Source: CAWGXG01 sp963826505
GTDB taxonomy: Bacteria > Chloroflexota > Anaerolineae > Aggregatilineales > Aggregatilineaceae
NCBI GenBank assembly: GCA_963826505.1
Contig: CAWGXG010000006.1
Coordinates: forward strand, 186,001 to 250,000
Length of the DNA: 64,000 nucleotides
Reading direction: 5' to 3'
In this document: piece by piece, positions 25,021 through 34,014 of the stretch
Layout: each line of letters starts with the position of its first letter
Numbering within the stretch: position 1 is the stretch's first letter
Notes under the pieces: generated by a model
The model's input: the letters and a program-made list of their open reading frames with translations, nothing else
Told to the model about the DNA's origin: nothing
Databases searched by the model: none
Made by a program: the position numbers and the translations under genes

Positions 25021-27147
25021 ATGTCCACAGTAGACCGGATTGATATCTACCCTACTCATGATGTCCAGGGCTACCGGCTGCGCGCCGGTCGCCCGCTGCC
25101 CTTTGGCGCAAGCCCGGTACCGGGCGGAGTCAACTTCTCGATCTACTCCAGCCATGCCACCAACTGCACGCTCGTCGTTGTTTGACAGTGGCGCACCACA
25201 GCCCAGGGTCGAGATCCCGTTTCCCGATGAGTTTCGCATTGGCAATGTGTGGTCCATGATCGTCTTCGATCTGGACTACGAAAACACTGAATACGGCTTT
25301 CGCATGGACGGCCCCTTCGATCCCGACGAGGGTCACCGCTTCGACAAAACAAAAATCCTGATGGACCCCTACGCCAAGGCTATCTGCCGGGCGCGATCTG
25401 TGGGGCAAAACGCCGAATTGGGACGACAACTACCAGCACCGCTCGCGCCTGGTGTACGACGATTTCGACTGGCAGAATGACCACCCGCTCGAATTGCCGA
25501 TCGAAGATCTGGTGATCTACGAAATGCACGTGCGCGGATTCACGCGATCCGAGTCGTCGGGAGTGCGCCAGCCGGGGACGTTCGCCGGGATGCGAGAGAA
25601 AATCCCCTACTTGCAAGGAGCTTGGCATCAACTGCGTGGAACTGCTGCCGGTGTACGAATTCGACGAATTCGAAAACAGCCGCCAGCATCCCGAAACGGC
25701 GAACTGCTGATGAATTACTGGGGTTACAGCACCGTCGGGTTCTTTGCGCCCAAAGCGGGCTATGCTGCCACCGGCCAGCTGGGTATGCAGGTCGACGAGT
25801 TCAAGACGCTGGTCAAGGACCTGCACCGCAACGGAATCGAGATCATCCTCGACGTCGTCTTCAATCACACGGCGGAGGGCAACGAGCACGGGCCGTATAT
25901 CTCGTTCCGCGGGCTGGACAACAAGACGTACTACATGCTCACGCCGGACGGCTACTATTTCAACTTCAGCGGCACCGGCAACACGCTCAACTGCAATAAC
26001 CCGGTCGTGCGTAACATGGTGCTGGACTGCCTGCGCTACTGGGCGGCGGAGTACCACATCGACGGGTTCCGCTTCGATCTCGCCGCCATTCTGGGGCGCG
26101 ACCAAAACGGCGCGCCGCTGAACAACCCACCGCTGCTCGAAGCGCTGGCCCACGACCCGATCCTGGCGAAATGCAAGCTGATCGCCGAAGCGTGGGACGC
26201 GGGTGGGTTGTATCAGGTTGGATCGTTCCCGGCGTATGGGCGTTGGGCGGAATGGAACGGCAAGTACCGCGATGCCGTGCGGCGGTTCATCAAGGGCGAC
26301 GAAGGGTTAATCGGGGAAATCGCGCAGCGGCTCCAGGGGTCACCGGACCTGTACGCGTTGCGCGGGCCGACGGCGTCTGATGAATTTCATCACAGCGCAC
26401 GATGGCTTCACGCTGTATGACATGGTAGCGTACAACGACAAGCACAACGAGGCCAACGGCGAAAATAACAACGACGGCGCCAACGATAACAACAGTTGGA
26501 ACTGCGGCTGGGAAGGTCCCACCGACGATCCGGGAATCAATGCTCTGCGCCGCCGCCAGATCAAAAACGCCACGACGCTGCTCATGGTGAGCCAGGGCGT
26601 GCCCATGATCCTGATGGGTGACGAAGTGGCGCGTACCCAGCAGGGCAACAATAACACCTACTGCCACGATAACGAACTCAACTGGTTCGACTGGACGCGG
26701 CTTGAAAGCAATGCCGATGTGCTGCGGTTCTTCCAACATGGCGATCGGGTTCCGCCACGCGCATTCGGCCCTACGCAACCGCTGGCATTTCAGCAACCGC
26801 GATTATGTGGGCAGCGGCTACGCGGATATCTCGTGGCACGGCGTCCAGGCGTGGCAGCGCCGATTGGGGCGAAACCAGCCGCGTCCTGGCGTTTATGCTG
26901 TGCGGCAAGCACGCCAAGAACGGCACCGCGCGCGATAACTATCTCTACGTGGCGATCAACATGTATCTGGGACGCGCTGCCGTTCGAGCTGCCGCGTCTA
27001 ACCAGCGGGATGCGGTGGCACATGGGCATCAATACTTCCATGGAGTCGCCTGAAGACGTTTTCCCGTTCGGTGAAGAACCCGTCCTGGGCGACCAGGGAC
27101 ACGTCCTGGCCGGTGGGCGCAGTGTGGTGGTGTTGGTGGGCAAATAA
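25021..27147 (+). pseudogene. glgX: Glycogen debranching enzyme GlgX-like, frameshifted
   Basis: Reads as a GH13 glycogen debranching enzyme of about 700 residues when several single-base shifts are bridged (near 25180, 25380, 25420, 25615, 25700, 26370, 26740, 26850, 26970). There is an N-terminal CBM48-like domain (PLPFGASPVPGGVNFSIYS). The catalytic barrel has region I (DVVFNHTAEG), the nucleophile in DGFRFDLA, the acid Glu in LIAEAWDAGG and region IV TAHDGFTLYD. All catalytic motifs are intact, which argues against old decay. GlgX removes alpha-1,6 branches left by phosphorylase. It lies between two STAS genes, an unusual place for it. Confidence 0.78.
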
Positions 27148-27260
27148 CCCTCAGAACACCGATAACCAATAACAACGGTCACGATGCTGAACGGTTGACG
27201 GACGGTTTCGAAACCAGAGCTATAGAGCAGCAACGCACTTTTCAGAGGGAGAGCACGCAC

Positions 27261-27602
27261 ATGTCGTTCGAAGTATCACTTGAGATGCTGGATAGTGGGA
27301 TCGCCCGCATTACGATGGGGGGCGAGTTGGATGCTTCCGTCGCGCAAGAGTTCCGCGATAAGGTCGAAGAAGCGGCCACCAATCAGGCCAAGCGGCTGGT
27401 GTTGATCATGAACGATCTCGATTATATGGCCAGCGCCGGGCTGCGCTCGCTGATCTTTGCCAAGCAGAAGATGGGCAAGAACGTGGACATTTTCGTGGTG
27501 GGCGCGCAGGAGCCGATCGTCGATACGCTCACCATGACGGGTTTTCAACACAGCGTGATTTTGCTGGACGAGTACGACGCTGCCCAGATCGAACAGCTCT
27601 AG
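27261..27602 (+). CDS. STAS domain anti-sigma factor antagonist (second copy)
   Basis: 113 residues, start MSFEVSLEMLDSGIARI, with AGAGGGAGA upstream. The single STAS domain contains VLIMNDLDYMASAGLRSLI, with the phospho-acceptor Ser in the usual ASAG context. It is only distantly similar to the STAS protein at 24672, so the two may answer different inputs. It is followed after 24 bases by the RsbW-like kinase, its probable partner. Confidence 0.93.
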   Translation: MSFEVSLEMLDSGIARITMGGELDASVAQEFRDKVEEAATNQAKRLVLIMNDLDYMASAGLRSLIFAKQKMGKNVDIFVVGAQEPIVDTLTMTGFQHSVILLDEYDAAQIEQL

Positions 27603-27626
27603 TCGCCGGGGCGAAGGGGACGCGCT

Positions 27627-28055
27627 ATGGCTGAAATACAATCCTTGACCGTCCCAGGAGACCTGAGCTCGCTCAAAGCGATCCGTGACTACGTGTCTGA
27701 TGCGTCGTCTCGTGCCGGTCTGGATCGGTTGATGGCTAACCGGCTCCGTCTGGCTGTCGATGAGATCGTGACCAATTCGATCGTTCACGGGTACGGCGAA
27801 GCCGGTTTGCAAGGCAGTGTGCAGATCACAGCAACCATCGACGACGACCGCCTGACGGTTATCGTCGAAGATGAGGGCGCGTATTATGATCCGACGCAGC
27901 ACGAGATGCCGACCTCCGACGATCTCGGCGCGCCCCTGGACACGCGAGAAATCGGCGGGCTTGGCATCTATCTGGCCGTAAACAGCATTGATGAGTTTCG
28001 GTTTGAGCGTGTGGACACGCGCAATCGAAACATATTCGTGGTATACCGGTCCTGA
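27627..28055 (+). CDS. Anti-sigma factor/serine kinase, RsbW-like HATPase protein
   Basis: 142 residues forming one GHKL ATPase domain. The N-box is RLAVDEIVTNSIVHGYGE, the G1 region VIVEDEGAYYDP and the G2 region IGGLGIYLAVNSID. This matches RsbW/SpoIIAB-type kinases, which phosphorylate STAS antagonists and hold a sigma factor or other target. It lies between the second STAS gene and the PP2C regulator, completing a partner-switch set. No sigma factor gene is seen in the window, so the final target is unknown. Confidence 0.92.
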   Translation: MAEIQSLTVPGDLSSLKAIRDYVSDASSRAGLDRLMANRLRLAVDEIVTNSIVHGYGEAGLQGSVQITATIDDDRLTVIVEDEGAYYDPTQHEMPTSDDLGAPLDTREIGGLGIYLAVNSIDEFRFERVDTRNRNIFVVYRS

Positions 28056-28230
28056 GCGGCATGGTGTGCGACGAACGGTGCGGGGAATGAACGCGGGTGT
28101 TCCCCGATTTTGGCAATCCGCCGACCTGATGCATTCTATACGCAACGGGCCGGTCCGCCGCGTATGTGCGGGGGATCGCTGAACTTGGGGTGAGTTGCGA
28201 CGGCACAAGCGCCGCATAGGGAAGTACGCT

Positions 28231-30094
28231 ATGAAAAACGAACACGGACATTTGCTCGTTGCTGATGATGAGCTGACGAGTTGCTCGGAGTTGGCGAGCC
28301 AACTGGATAACCTGGGCTATGAGGTGGTTTGCGTGCATACGGGTGACGAGGTCATCCCCACCTTGGAACACAGTTCGCACTTCGACATGCTCCTGCTCGA
28401 TACCAATCTACCCGGAACCGACACCTGCTCGGTGCTCAATTTCGTGCGGTCCCAGCCACGATTTCGCGATCTGCCGGTGATTGTGATATCCAACGATCTG
28501 GATGGCGACCTCATCACCACCTGCATGGAATGTGGGGCTGATGACTACGTCGGCCAACCGTTTGAGCCTTCGCTGCTGAAGGCGCGTATCCGCATTGTGT
28601 TGGAACGCCGCCGTCTGCAAAAGGAGCAGGATGAAGACTGCGCACGCGCGCAACGTCTGGCGGATGAGCTGCAAGGTGTGATCCTGCCAGTGGGTATTGC
28701 GCTCTCGGCGGAGACGGATTTTGACCGCCTGCTGGAACGCATCCTGATCGAGGCGAAGACGGTCGCCAACGCGGACGCGGGCACGCTGTATCTGCGTACC
28801 GACGATGACAAACTCAAGTTTGCCATCATGCTGACCGATTCGTTGGGAGTCGCGCTGGGTGGCACGACCGGCAAGGAGATTCCCTTCCCGCCGCTGCCGA
28901 TGTACCTCGCGGATGGCAAGCAGAACATGCACAACGTCGCGTCGAGCGTGGCGCTGACCGGACGTTCGGTCAAGCTGGCGGATGTGTACGAGGCCAAGGA
29001 CTTCGATTTCTCGGCGACCAAGAAATTCGATCAGGCCAACGGCTACCGCACCCGTTCCGTGCTGACAGTGCCGCTCAAGAACAACAAAGACTACGTGATC
29101 GGCGTGCTCCAGCTCATCAACTCGATGGACCCCGCCACCGGGGAAGTCGAATCCATTCGACTATTACGAGCAACTGGTCATCGAGACGCTGGCCTCACAA
29201 GCGGCCGTAGCGCTGAACAATCAACTGGTGTTCAAGCGGCAAACTGAGCTGCTCAAGCTGGAACGCGATGTGCAGGTGGGCCACAATATCCAGGCCGATT
29301 TCCTGCCCAAAAACGACGAGATGCCGAGCGTGACAGGCTGGGAGATCGTCACCTGCCTGCACCCGGCGCGTCAGGTGGCGGGCGATTTCTACGACGCCTT
29401 CGATATGACGCACGGGCGCATCGGGTTTCTGATCGCAGATGTGTGCGATAAGGGTGTGGGCGCGGCGCTGTTCATGGCGCTGATGCGCAGTCTGACGCGC
29501 GCGTTTGCCCAGCAGCACTACTCCACCGATTTGATGCACATGCTGGAAGACGTCAAGCCCGGCCGTAAAGAAGCCGCCGCGGACGCATTGGCGCTGCCGT
29601 CGGTTGGCAGCCTGGCACTGCAACGCGCCGTCCAACTTACCAACGATTACGTGGCAGAAAATCACGGATCGCTGGCGATGTTTGCGACGATGTTCTTCGG
29701 CGTCCTAAACCCGGCGACCGGTGATGTGTTGTATATCAACGGCGGCCATAACGCGCCTATGATCATTGATCCGGAAGGCAACATCACAGCACGGTTGCAG
29801 CCGACCGGTCCCGCTGTGGGTATGTTCGCTGGAGCCACCTTCGAGATTCAGCGTACCCGGTTAGCGCCGGGCGAAACCATGGTGTGCTTCACGGACGGCG
29901 TGCCCGACGCACGTAATATTGACGGCAAACTGTTCAACGAGCAGCGTCTTGTTGACTTGGTGCGGAATCCACCCGACAACGCTGCTGCCCTGCTGACGCG
30001 GATCGAAGACCGGTTATTCTCGTACATTGGCGAAGCGGTTCAGTACGACGACATCACATTGATGCTGGTGCGGCACTCGCCTGACGCGGCGTAG
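28231..30094 (+). CDS. Receiver-GAF-PP2C (SpoIIE-type) phosphatase, one frameshift
   Basis: About 620 residues when a single extra base near 29150-29160 is bridged. The upstream half reads to INSMDPATGEVES; the downstream half resumes FDYYEQLVIETLASQAAVALNN in another frame. The receiver domain (1-125) has acidic pocket VADDE and Asp57 in MLLLDTNLPG. A GAF domain follows (about 165-320), then a short coiled coil and a PP2C domain (QVAGDFYDAF, IADVCDKGVGAALFM, GGHNAPM, VCFTDGVPDA, YDDITLML) with the metal Asp residues. Phosphorylation and a GAF ligand would control dephosphorylation of the STAS partner. The shift is probably sequence error. Confidence 0.85.
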
Positions 30095-30218
30095 CACCAA
30101 AACCGGGAGCATGGTGGTCCGGTTTCCTGGCGGAAAATCTGCCGGAGAAACGTCCTGGCGCGTGCGGCATCTCATCAGCAGGCACACGGGAATCCTGTGC
30201 GTTTCTTACGAAAATGCC

Positions 30219-30247
30219 TTGAAGCCGCCCTCAAGTTGGAGTATACT
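30219..30247 (+). promoter_or_regulatory. Sigma70-type promoter of the FmdB-family gene
   Basis: TTGAAG (30219-30224) and TATACT (30242-30247) are separated by 17 bases, 32 bases before the start codon at 30279. Confidence 0.6.
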
Positions 30248-30278
30248 GTCCCCGTACCATAACGTATGAGGTGTCTCA

Positions 30279-30626
30279 ATGCCTGTCTATACCTACGAAT
30301 GCGATGAATGCGGCGTGCGTTTTGACCTGCGCCAGAAATTCTCTGACGACCCGGTCAGCGATTGTCCGGAATGTGGTGGGCATGTTCACCGTGTCCCGCA
30401 ACCGGTTGGCATCGTGTTTAAGGGTTCGGGGTGGTATGTGAAGGACAGCAAGGGGCAGAACAACCTCGCAACGCCCGGTAAGCGCGAGCACGAAGCTGGC
30501 GATGCGCCAGCCGCCGGGAAAAACGAGGCCAAGACCAAGTCTGCGCCAGCGAAGTCTGAAACGCCCGCCACGTCTGCTAAAGAGTCCTCTAAGGACAGCA
30601 CCACAAAGTCTGCCAAGGCGGATTAA
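30279..30626 (+). CDS. FmdB family zinc ribbon protein
   Basis: 115 residues. The N-terminal 45 residues form the FmdB zinc ribbon with two Cys pairs (YTYECDECGVRFDL and SDCPECGGHVHRV) and end with GIVFKGSGWYVKD, the usual family end. The remaining 60 residues are a low-complexity Lys/Ala/Ser/Thr-rich tail that is probably disordered. FmdB was once proposed to be a regulator of amidase/formamidase genes; its present function is unclear. It has its own promoter and a strong terminator, so it is monocistronic. Confidence 0.92.
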   Translation: MPVYTYECDECGVRFDLRQKFSDDPVSDCPECGGHVHRVPQPVGIVFKGSGWYVKDSKGQNNLATPGKREHEAGDAPAAGKNEAKTKSAPAKSETPATSAKESSKDSTTKSAKAD

Positions 30627-30664
30627 AGCCTGCTCTGGCAAACAGTCTGGCCAACCAAAACACG

Positions 30665-30692
30665 AAAAGGCGGCTCATGCGAGCCGCCTTTT
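30665..30692 (+). terminator. Rho-independent terminator after the FmdB-family gene
   Basis: A perfect 12-base stem AAAAGGCGGCTC / GAGCCGCCTTTT with an ATGC loop, followed by TTGTT. The A-run on the other side lets it also stop transcription from the right. Confidence 0.85.
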
Positions 30693-30727
30693 GTTATGTT
30701 ATCCGGGGCGTACAAGCCCAGACGCCG

Positions 30728-31027
30728 CTAAATTTGGAAACCGGCCCCCGCGCGCACGATTTTATGCGTGTAGTTATCGACGTAGCCGAGCAGCTTGTCG
30801 TGCAGTGCGATCCAGTCGTCACTGTCCAGAATGCGCTGCACCGTGCTGACATCATCGGCGATGCCTTCCATCAAAATCTGCGGGCACTCGCCGTATACGG
30901 TTAACCAGGCTTCGGTCGGCGTCAGGCCCAAGCGGGTCAGGCCGGGCGCGAATTCGCGCACCATAAACTCGAAATATTCCTGGTCTTGGCCGGGCTTGAT
31001 ATCCCAACTCAACAGCAGTTTGATCAT
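30728..31027 (-). CDS. Small protein of unknown function, probably dimeric alpha/beta-barrel-like
   Basis: 99 residues starting MIKLLLSWDIKPGQDQEYFEF. The longer open frame upstream has no ribosome site. The succession strand (LLLSWDIKPG), helix (DQEYFEFMVREFAPGLTRLG), strand (EAWLTVYG), helix (STVQRILDSDDWIALHDKLLGY) and a final strand fits a ferredoxin-like alpha/beta barrel such as NIPSNAP or ABM domains, but I cannot place it in one. It has no membrane segment and no Cys cluster. It lies alone, convergent with the FmdB gene and 162 bases downstream of the MBL-fold gene on the same strand. Confidence 0.7.
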   Translation of the reverse strand: MIKLLLSWDIKPGQDQEYFEFMVREFAPGLTRLGLTPTEAWLTVYGECPQILMEGIADDVSTVQRILDSDDWIALHDKLLGYVDNYTHKIVRAGAGFQI

Positions 31028-31189
31028 GGAGCACCCTGTTCCTTTATCTTGCGTGGATGGCACATACTCCCAACAGGGACGGCTTGCGCCGGTGAAACTC
31101 ATCCCGTCCGCACGTGCATGACCGGTTAGGCAACCCCCAGGTAACTTGGCGTCAGAAGCTTGAAACGCCCACGTTGGGATTGGGACTGC

Positions 31190-31828
31190 CTAATGACGGT
31201 AATCCAGCAGGACCACCTGGGTTTGTTCGGGCAGGTTGCCCGCCGTCACGCGCAGCACGCTTTCTTCCTGAATGGCGTTGATGCCCATTTCTTTCAAGAA
31301 TCGATCGACCGGATCGAGCTGGACGCTGTCCAGTACATCGGTTTGAAAGTGCATAGGCACCACGATGCTCGGCTCTAAAAGGCTGATGACCTCGGCGGCC
31401 TGGCTTGAGGTCAAGCTGCCGCCGCCCCCCACCGGCACCAGTGCAATGTCCACCGCGCCCAGTGTTTCAATCATGGATTGGCTGGGAACGTGATCCAGGT
31501 CGCCCAAATGAGCCACTGTCAGGCCGTTGAAATCAAATACGTAGACAACGTTGCGGCGCGGGTTTTCCTGCGTATGATCGAACGTCGCCACGCCGATGAT
31601 GAACACGTCTCCGATCTCATACTCACCTGGGCCGTCGATGACATGCTCGTAGCTCTTGAGACTGTTGACGGTGCCATGACCGGGCGCGAGATGGCTGACG
31701 GTCACCACATCGGCCTTAAGTCGGGGAACTTCATAACCCAGGCTGCCATCGAACGGATCGGTCACGATCGTGGCGCGCCCTCGCTCGACAATCCGAAAAC
31801 AACTGTGACCGTACCAGGTAATATCCAT
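31190..31828 (-). CDS. MBL-fold metal-dependent hydrolase-like protein (UPF0173/UlaG-like) with degenerate metal motif
   Basis: 212 residues with the metallo-beta-lactamase fold pattern: MDITWYGHSCFRI at the start, then VVTVSHLAPGHG, VAHLGDLDH and VPMHFQTD. In the UlaG/UPF0173 group the second element should be H-x-H-x-D-H; here it reads HLAPGH, so the middle His and the Asp are missing. The remaining His and Asp residues might still bind one metal. It may be an inactive or altered member. It probably acts as a soluble cytoplasmic protein. Its neighbours do not suggest a substrate. Confidence 0.85.
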   Translation of the reverse strand: MDITWYGHSCFRIVERGRATIVTDPFDGSLGYEVPRLKADVVTVSHLAPGHGTVNSLKSYEHVIDGPGEYEIGDVFIIGVATFDHTQENPRRNVVYVFDFNGLTVAHLGDLDHVPSQSMIETLGAVDIALVPVGGGGSLTSSQAAEVISLLEPSIVVPMHFQTDVLDSVQLDPVDRFLKEMGINAIQEESVLRVTAGNLPEQTQVVLLDYRH

Positions 31829-32131
31829 ACCGCTTATCTATCCCTTGATGTGGGTGACTAAGCCGCCTGCCGGGTATTTCCGCACGCGGATCTTTTCACA
31901 CGTTTACAGCCGGAAAATCGCTTAGATTATACCTTATGGGTAGGGCGATCGCCACAACGCTACGCCTTTGTACAGGCGGCAGACGGTCGATCGGCACAAC
32001 CGTTCTTACGCTTATATTCCCTAGATTAGAAAACTCTCAGGTCCCATTTAAGAGACTCTCATCCCCCATTTACACATTTTAAATATTGGGGTGCTATCAC
32101 TTAATAGCATCTGCAATCAGGAGAAAAGACT
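31829..32131. other. Intergenic region before the HtrA-like protease gene
   Basis: About 300 bases with no plausible gene. The part near the protease contains a 22-base-spaced direct repeat (listed separately) and an A/T-rich block at 32076-32088, but no convincing -35/-10 pair. An AGGAGAAAAG ribosome site lies just before the start codon. Confidence 0.55.
32032..32072. promoter_or_regulatory. Tandem direct repeat upstream of the HtrA-like gene
   Basis: Two 19-base units (32032-32050 and 32054-32072) share ACTCTCA...CCCATTTA in the same spacing, with a 22-base period, close to two helical turns. This is the pattern expected for a dimeric or tandem activator-binding site such as a two-component response regulator. 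The regulator is not identified. Confidence 0.45.
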
Positions 32132-33238
32132 ATGAACAAGCGTGCATTGATTGTCGTAATGCTGATCGCCAGCGTCATGGTTGGCGTCTTGGTCGGCGTA
32201 TGGGGAGTTGAGGCGCAGGGTGGAGGTCAGGGCCAACTGGCACCACTGCCCGCACAAGCCACGCACCAACCCACCAGTGACGAACAAAAGGTCGCCAATC
32301 TCTACCAGCAAGTCACTCATTCCGTCGTCAACATTTCGGTGGTTACCGCGACAGGCGGCGGGACCGGTAGCGGCTTCGTGATTGATACTGAGGGGCATAT
32401 CGTCACCAACAATCACGTGGCAGACGGTGCCAACACGATCCTGGTCACTTTCGTCGACGGTACGATTCTTGAAGCTAAGCTGGTGGGGAATGATCCAGAC
32501 GCCGATCTGGCCGTGATCAAAGTTGATCCCAGCCAGGTGACGCTCCAGCCGGTCACTTTTGCTGATTCCGACAAGGTCTTCGTCGGCCAGCGTGTATTTG
32601 CCATCGGCAGCCCCTTTGGCGAGGACTTCACGCTGACAGAGGGGATCGTCAGTGCGTTGGATCGCAGCCTGCAAAACGCCAACAGCTTCAGCCTTCCCGA
32701 GCTGATCCAGACCGACGCCGCCATCAACCCTGGCAACAGCGGTGGCCCGCTGTTGGACCAGGACGGCAACGTCATCGGCGTGAACACAGCGATTGCCAGC
32801 AATACGAATTCCGGTTCGGGCGTGGGTTTCTCGATCCCGTCCAACACAGTACGCCGCATCGCGCCCTACCTGATCGCTAAAGGTACTTACCAGCATTCCT
32901 GGTTGGGCATCAGCGGGTCGACCCTGTTGGCCCCGCAGCGCGACGCGATGAAGCTGGACAGCTCAGTACAGGGTGTGATCGTGGGCGACGTGTCGAGCAA
33001 CAGCCCTGCGTCTAAGGCGGGTCTGCAAGGCTCGCAGAGCACGATCAACTCGTCGTTTGGGCGGTTGGCCGTCAACGGTGACGTGATCACGGCGATCAAC
33101 AACACGCCGATCACGCAGATGAGCGATCTCATCGATTACCTGGAATCCAACACCCAGCCCGGCGACGTGGTCGATCTGACGGTTGTACGTAACGGCAATA
33201 CGCAGACGGTTAGTGTCACACTCGCGCCGCGTCCGTAA
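32132..33238 (+). CDS. S1C family trypsin-like serine protease with PDZ domain (HtrA/DegP-like)
   Basis: 368 residues. An N-terminal hydrophobic segment (about residues 5-26) is a signal peptide or membrane anchor, placing the protease outside the membrane. The catalytic triad is visible: His95 in VTNNHVADG, Asp125 in DPDADLAVIK and Ser203 in PGNSGGPLL. A C-terminal PDZ domain (about 255-365) follows, with the GVIVGDVSSNSPASKAGLQ and GDVITAINNTPI elements. Such proteases degrade or refold damaged envelope proteins. Length and order are typical. It may be induced through the direct repeat upstream. An independent gene by context. Confidence 0.95.
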   Translation: MNKRALIVVMLIASVMVGVLVGVWGVEAQGGGQGQLAPLPAQATHQPTSDEQKVANLYQQVTHSVVNISVVTATGGGTGSGFVIDTEGHIVTNNHVADGANTILVTFVDGTILEAKLVGNDPDADLAVIKVDPSQVTLQPVTFADSDKVFVGQRVFAIGSPFGEDFTLTEGIVSALDRSLQNANSFSLPELIQTDAAINPGNSGGPLLDQDGNVIGVNTAIASNTNSGSGVGFSIPSNTVRRIAPYLIAKGTYQHSWLGISGSTLLAPQRDAMKLDSSVQGVIVGDVSSNSPASKAGLQGSQSTINSSFGRLAVNGDVITAINNTPITQMSDLIDYLESNTQPGDVVDLTVVRNGNTQTVSVTLAPRP

Positions 33239-33290
33239 TGCTGATAAGCGTGTCGTGGGCACGCAGGACCATAGCCTAGCAGGCAAGACA

Positions 33291-33321
33291 ACAGGGCAGT
33301 CGATTCATTCGACTGCCCTGT
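33291..33321 (+). terminator. Stem-loop between the HtrA-like gene and the convergent membrane protein gene
   Basis: A perfect 13-base stem (33291-33303 with 33309-33321) with loop TTCAT. T-runs are weak on both sides, so it is probably a bidirectional terminator of moderate strength. Confidence 0.6.
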
Positions 33322-33355
33322 TGCGTATGTGTGGTTCCGTTGAGGGTTGCGGAAA

Positions 33356-33661
33356 TCAGCGGGCGATAGTGCGCGTCGCGGTGCTGCGCTCGAACCCGGC
33401 GTAGATCAGCAAAAAGATCGCCGTCAACGCGAGAAAACCGACTGCGGTTCCGAACAGTGCCCAAAACGACAGGCCGACCACCAGGCCCGTGATGACGAAC
33501 GGCACCGTGCTCGAAAAACCCGCACACGCGAAGTAATGGAACACCTGGGCAGCCAGCCCACCCTGAACGGGCTGTTTGGCGTTAGAGCTGCGGGCGATGC
33601 GAATGCCAATCAACGCCCCTAAGACAGCACCAATCACGACAGCAATTAACCAGTTGTGCAT
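33356..33661 (-). CDS. Small integral membrane protein of unknown function
   Basis: 101 residues with three or four hydrophobic segments (about 3-20, 42-62, 64-90): MHNWLIAVVIGAVLGALIGI, then TVPFVITGLVVGLSFWALFG and FLALTAIFLLIYAGF. Gly-rich helices are typical of small membrane proteins or transporter subunits. No motif is recognisable. It is the last gene of the carbamoyltransferase operon on the minus strand, starting 12 bases after the 34-residue microprotein, so its function may relate to that module. Confidence 0.7.
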   Translation of the reverse strand: MHNWLIAVVIGAVLGALIGIRIARSSNAKQPVQGGLAAQVFHYFACAGFSSTVPFVITGLVVGLSFWALFGTAVGFLALTAIFLLIYAGFERSTATRTIAR

Positions 33662-33673
33662 AGCCCGGCACTC

Positions 33674-33778
33674 CTAGAACAATGAATAGATCTGCGGCTC
33701 ACCCGGGGCCGAACTCCCCAGGATCAGCAGCAAGCCAAATATGATCAGGCCGAAAACGAGCAGCAAGAGCAGTTTCAC
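33674..33778 (-). CDS. 34-residue membrane microprotein related to the C-terminus of the DUF5989 protein
   Basis: A short frame starting GTG at 33778 reads MKLLLLLVFGLIIFGLLLI, then LGSSAPGEPQIYSLF. It is a single hydrophobic helix followed by a polar tail. The end of the neighbouring DUF5989 protein has the same shape (LIVLGTASGGGPLIYTLF), so this is either a duplicated helix or a second member of the same family. The start is only 12 bases after that gene's stop and the frame ends 12 bases before the next start, as expected in a coupled operon. The ribosome site is weak (TAGG), which is the main doubt. Confidence 0.6.
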   Translation of the reverse strand: MKLLLLLVFGLIIFGLLLILGSSAPGEPQIYSLF

Positions 33779-33790
33779 AGCAAACCTAAC

Positions 33791-34006
33791 CTAGAACAAG
33801 GTATAGATCAACGGGCCGCCGCCGCTGGCTGTCCCTAACACGATCAACAGCGCGAAAATAATGAGCACGACGATCATCGGGATCAGCCACCACATCTTGG
33901 CTGCCCACAAAAACGCGAACAACTCGCCCAGGATGCCTAGGCGTGCTCTAATCCCGCTCAACGGGCCGTTGGTATTGGGGGGGGATGAGATTGGGCGTTC
34001 AGACAT
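33791..34006 (-). CDS. DUF5989 family small membrane protein
   Basis: 71 residues: a polar N-terminus of about 25 residues, an amphipathic segment (LGILGELFAFLWAAKMWW), a single transmembrane helix (LIPMIVVLIIFALLIVLG) and the tail ASGGGPLIYTLF. This order is characteristic of the DUF5989 family, small proteins found beside NodU/CmcH-type carbamoyltransferases and SxtJ-like proteins. Their role is unknown. It starts 8 bases after the carbamoyltransferase stop. Confidence 0.85.
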   Translation of the reverse strand: MSERPISSPPNTNGPLSGIRARLGILGELFAFLWAAKMWWLIPMIVVLIIFALLIVLGTASGGGPLIYTLF

Positions 34007-34014
34007 CAGGTTGC

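Noticed and set aside
25021..27147. Programmed frameshifting in glgX and the other broken genes
   Set aside because: There are too many shifts, at different run types and without slippery or pseudoknot patterns; error or mutation is simpler.
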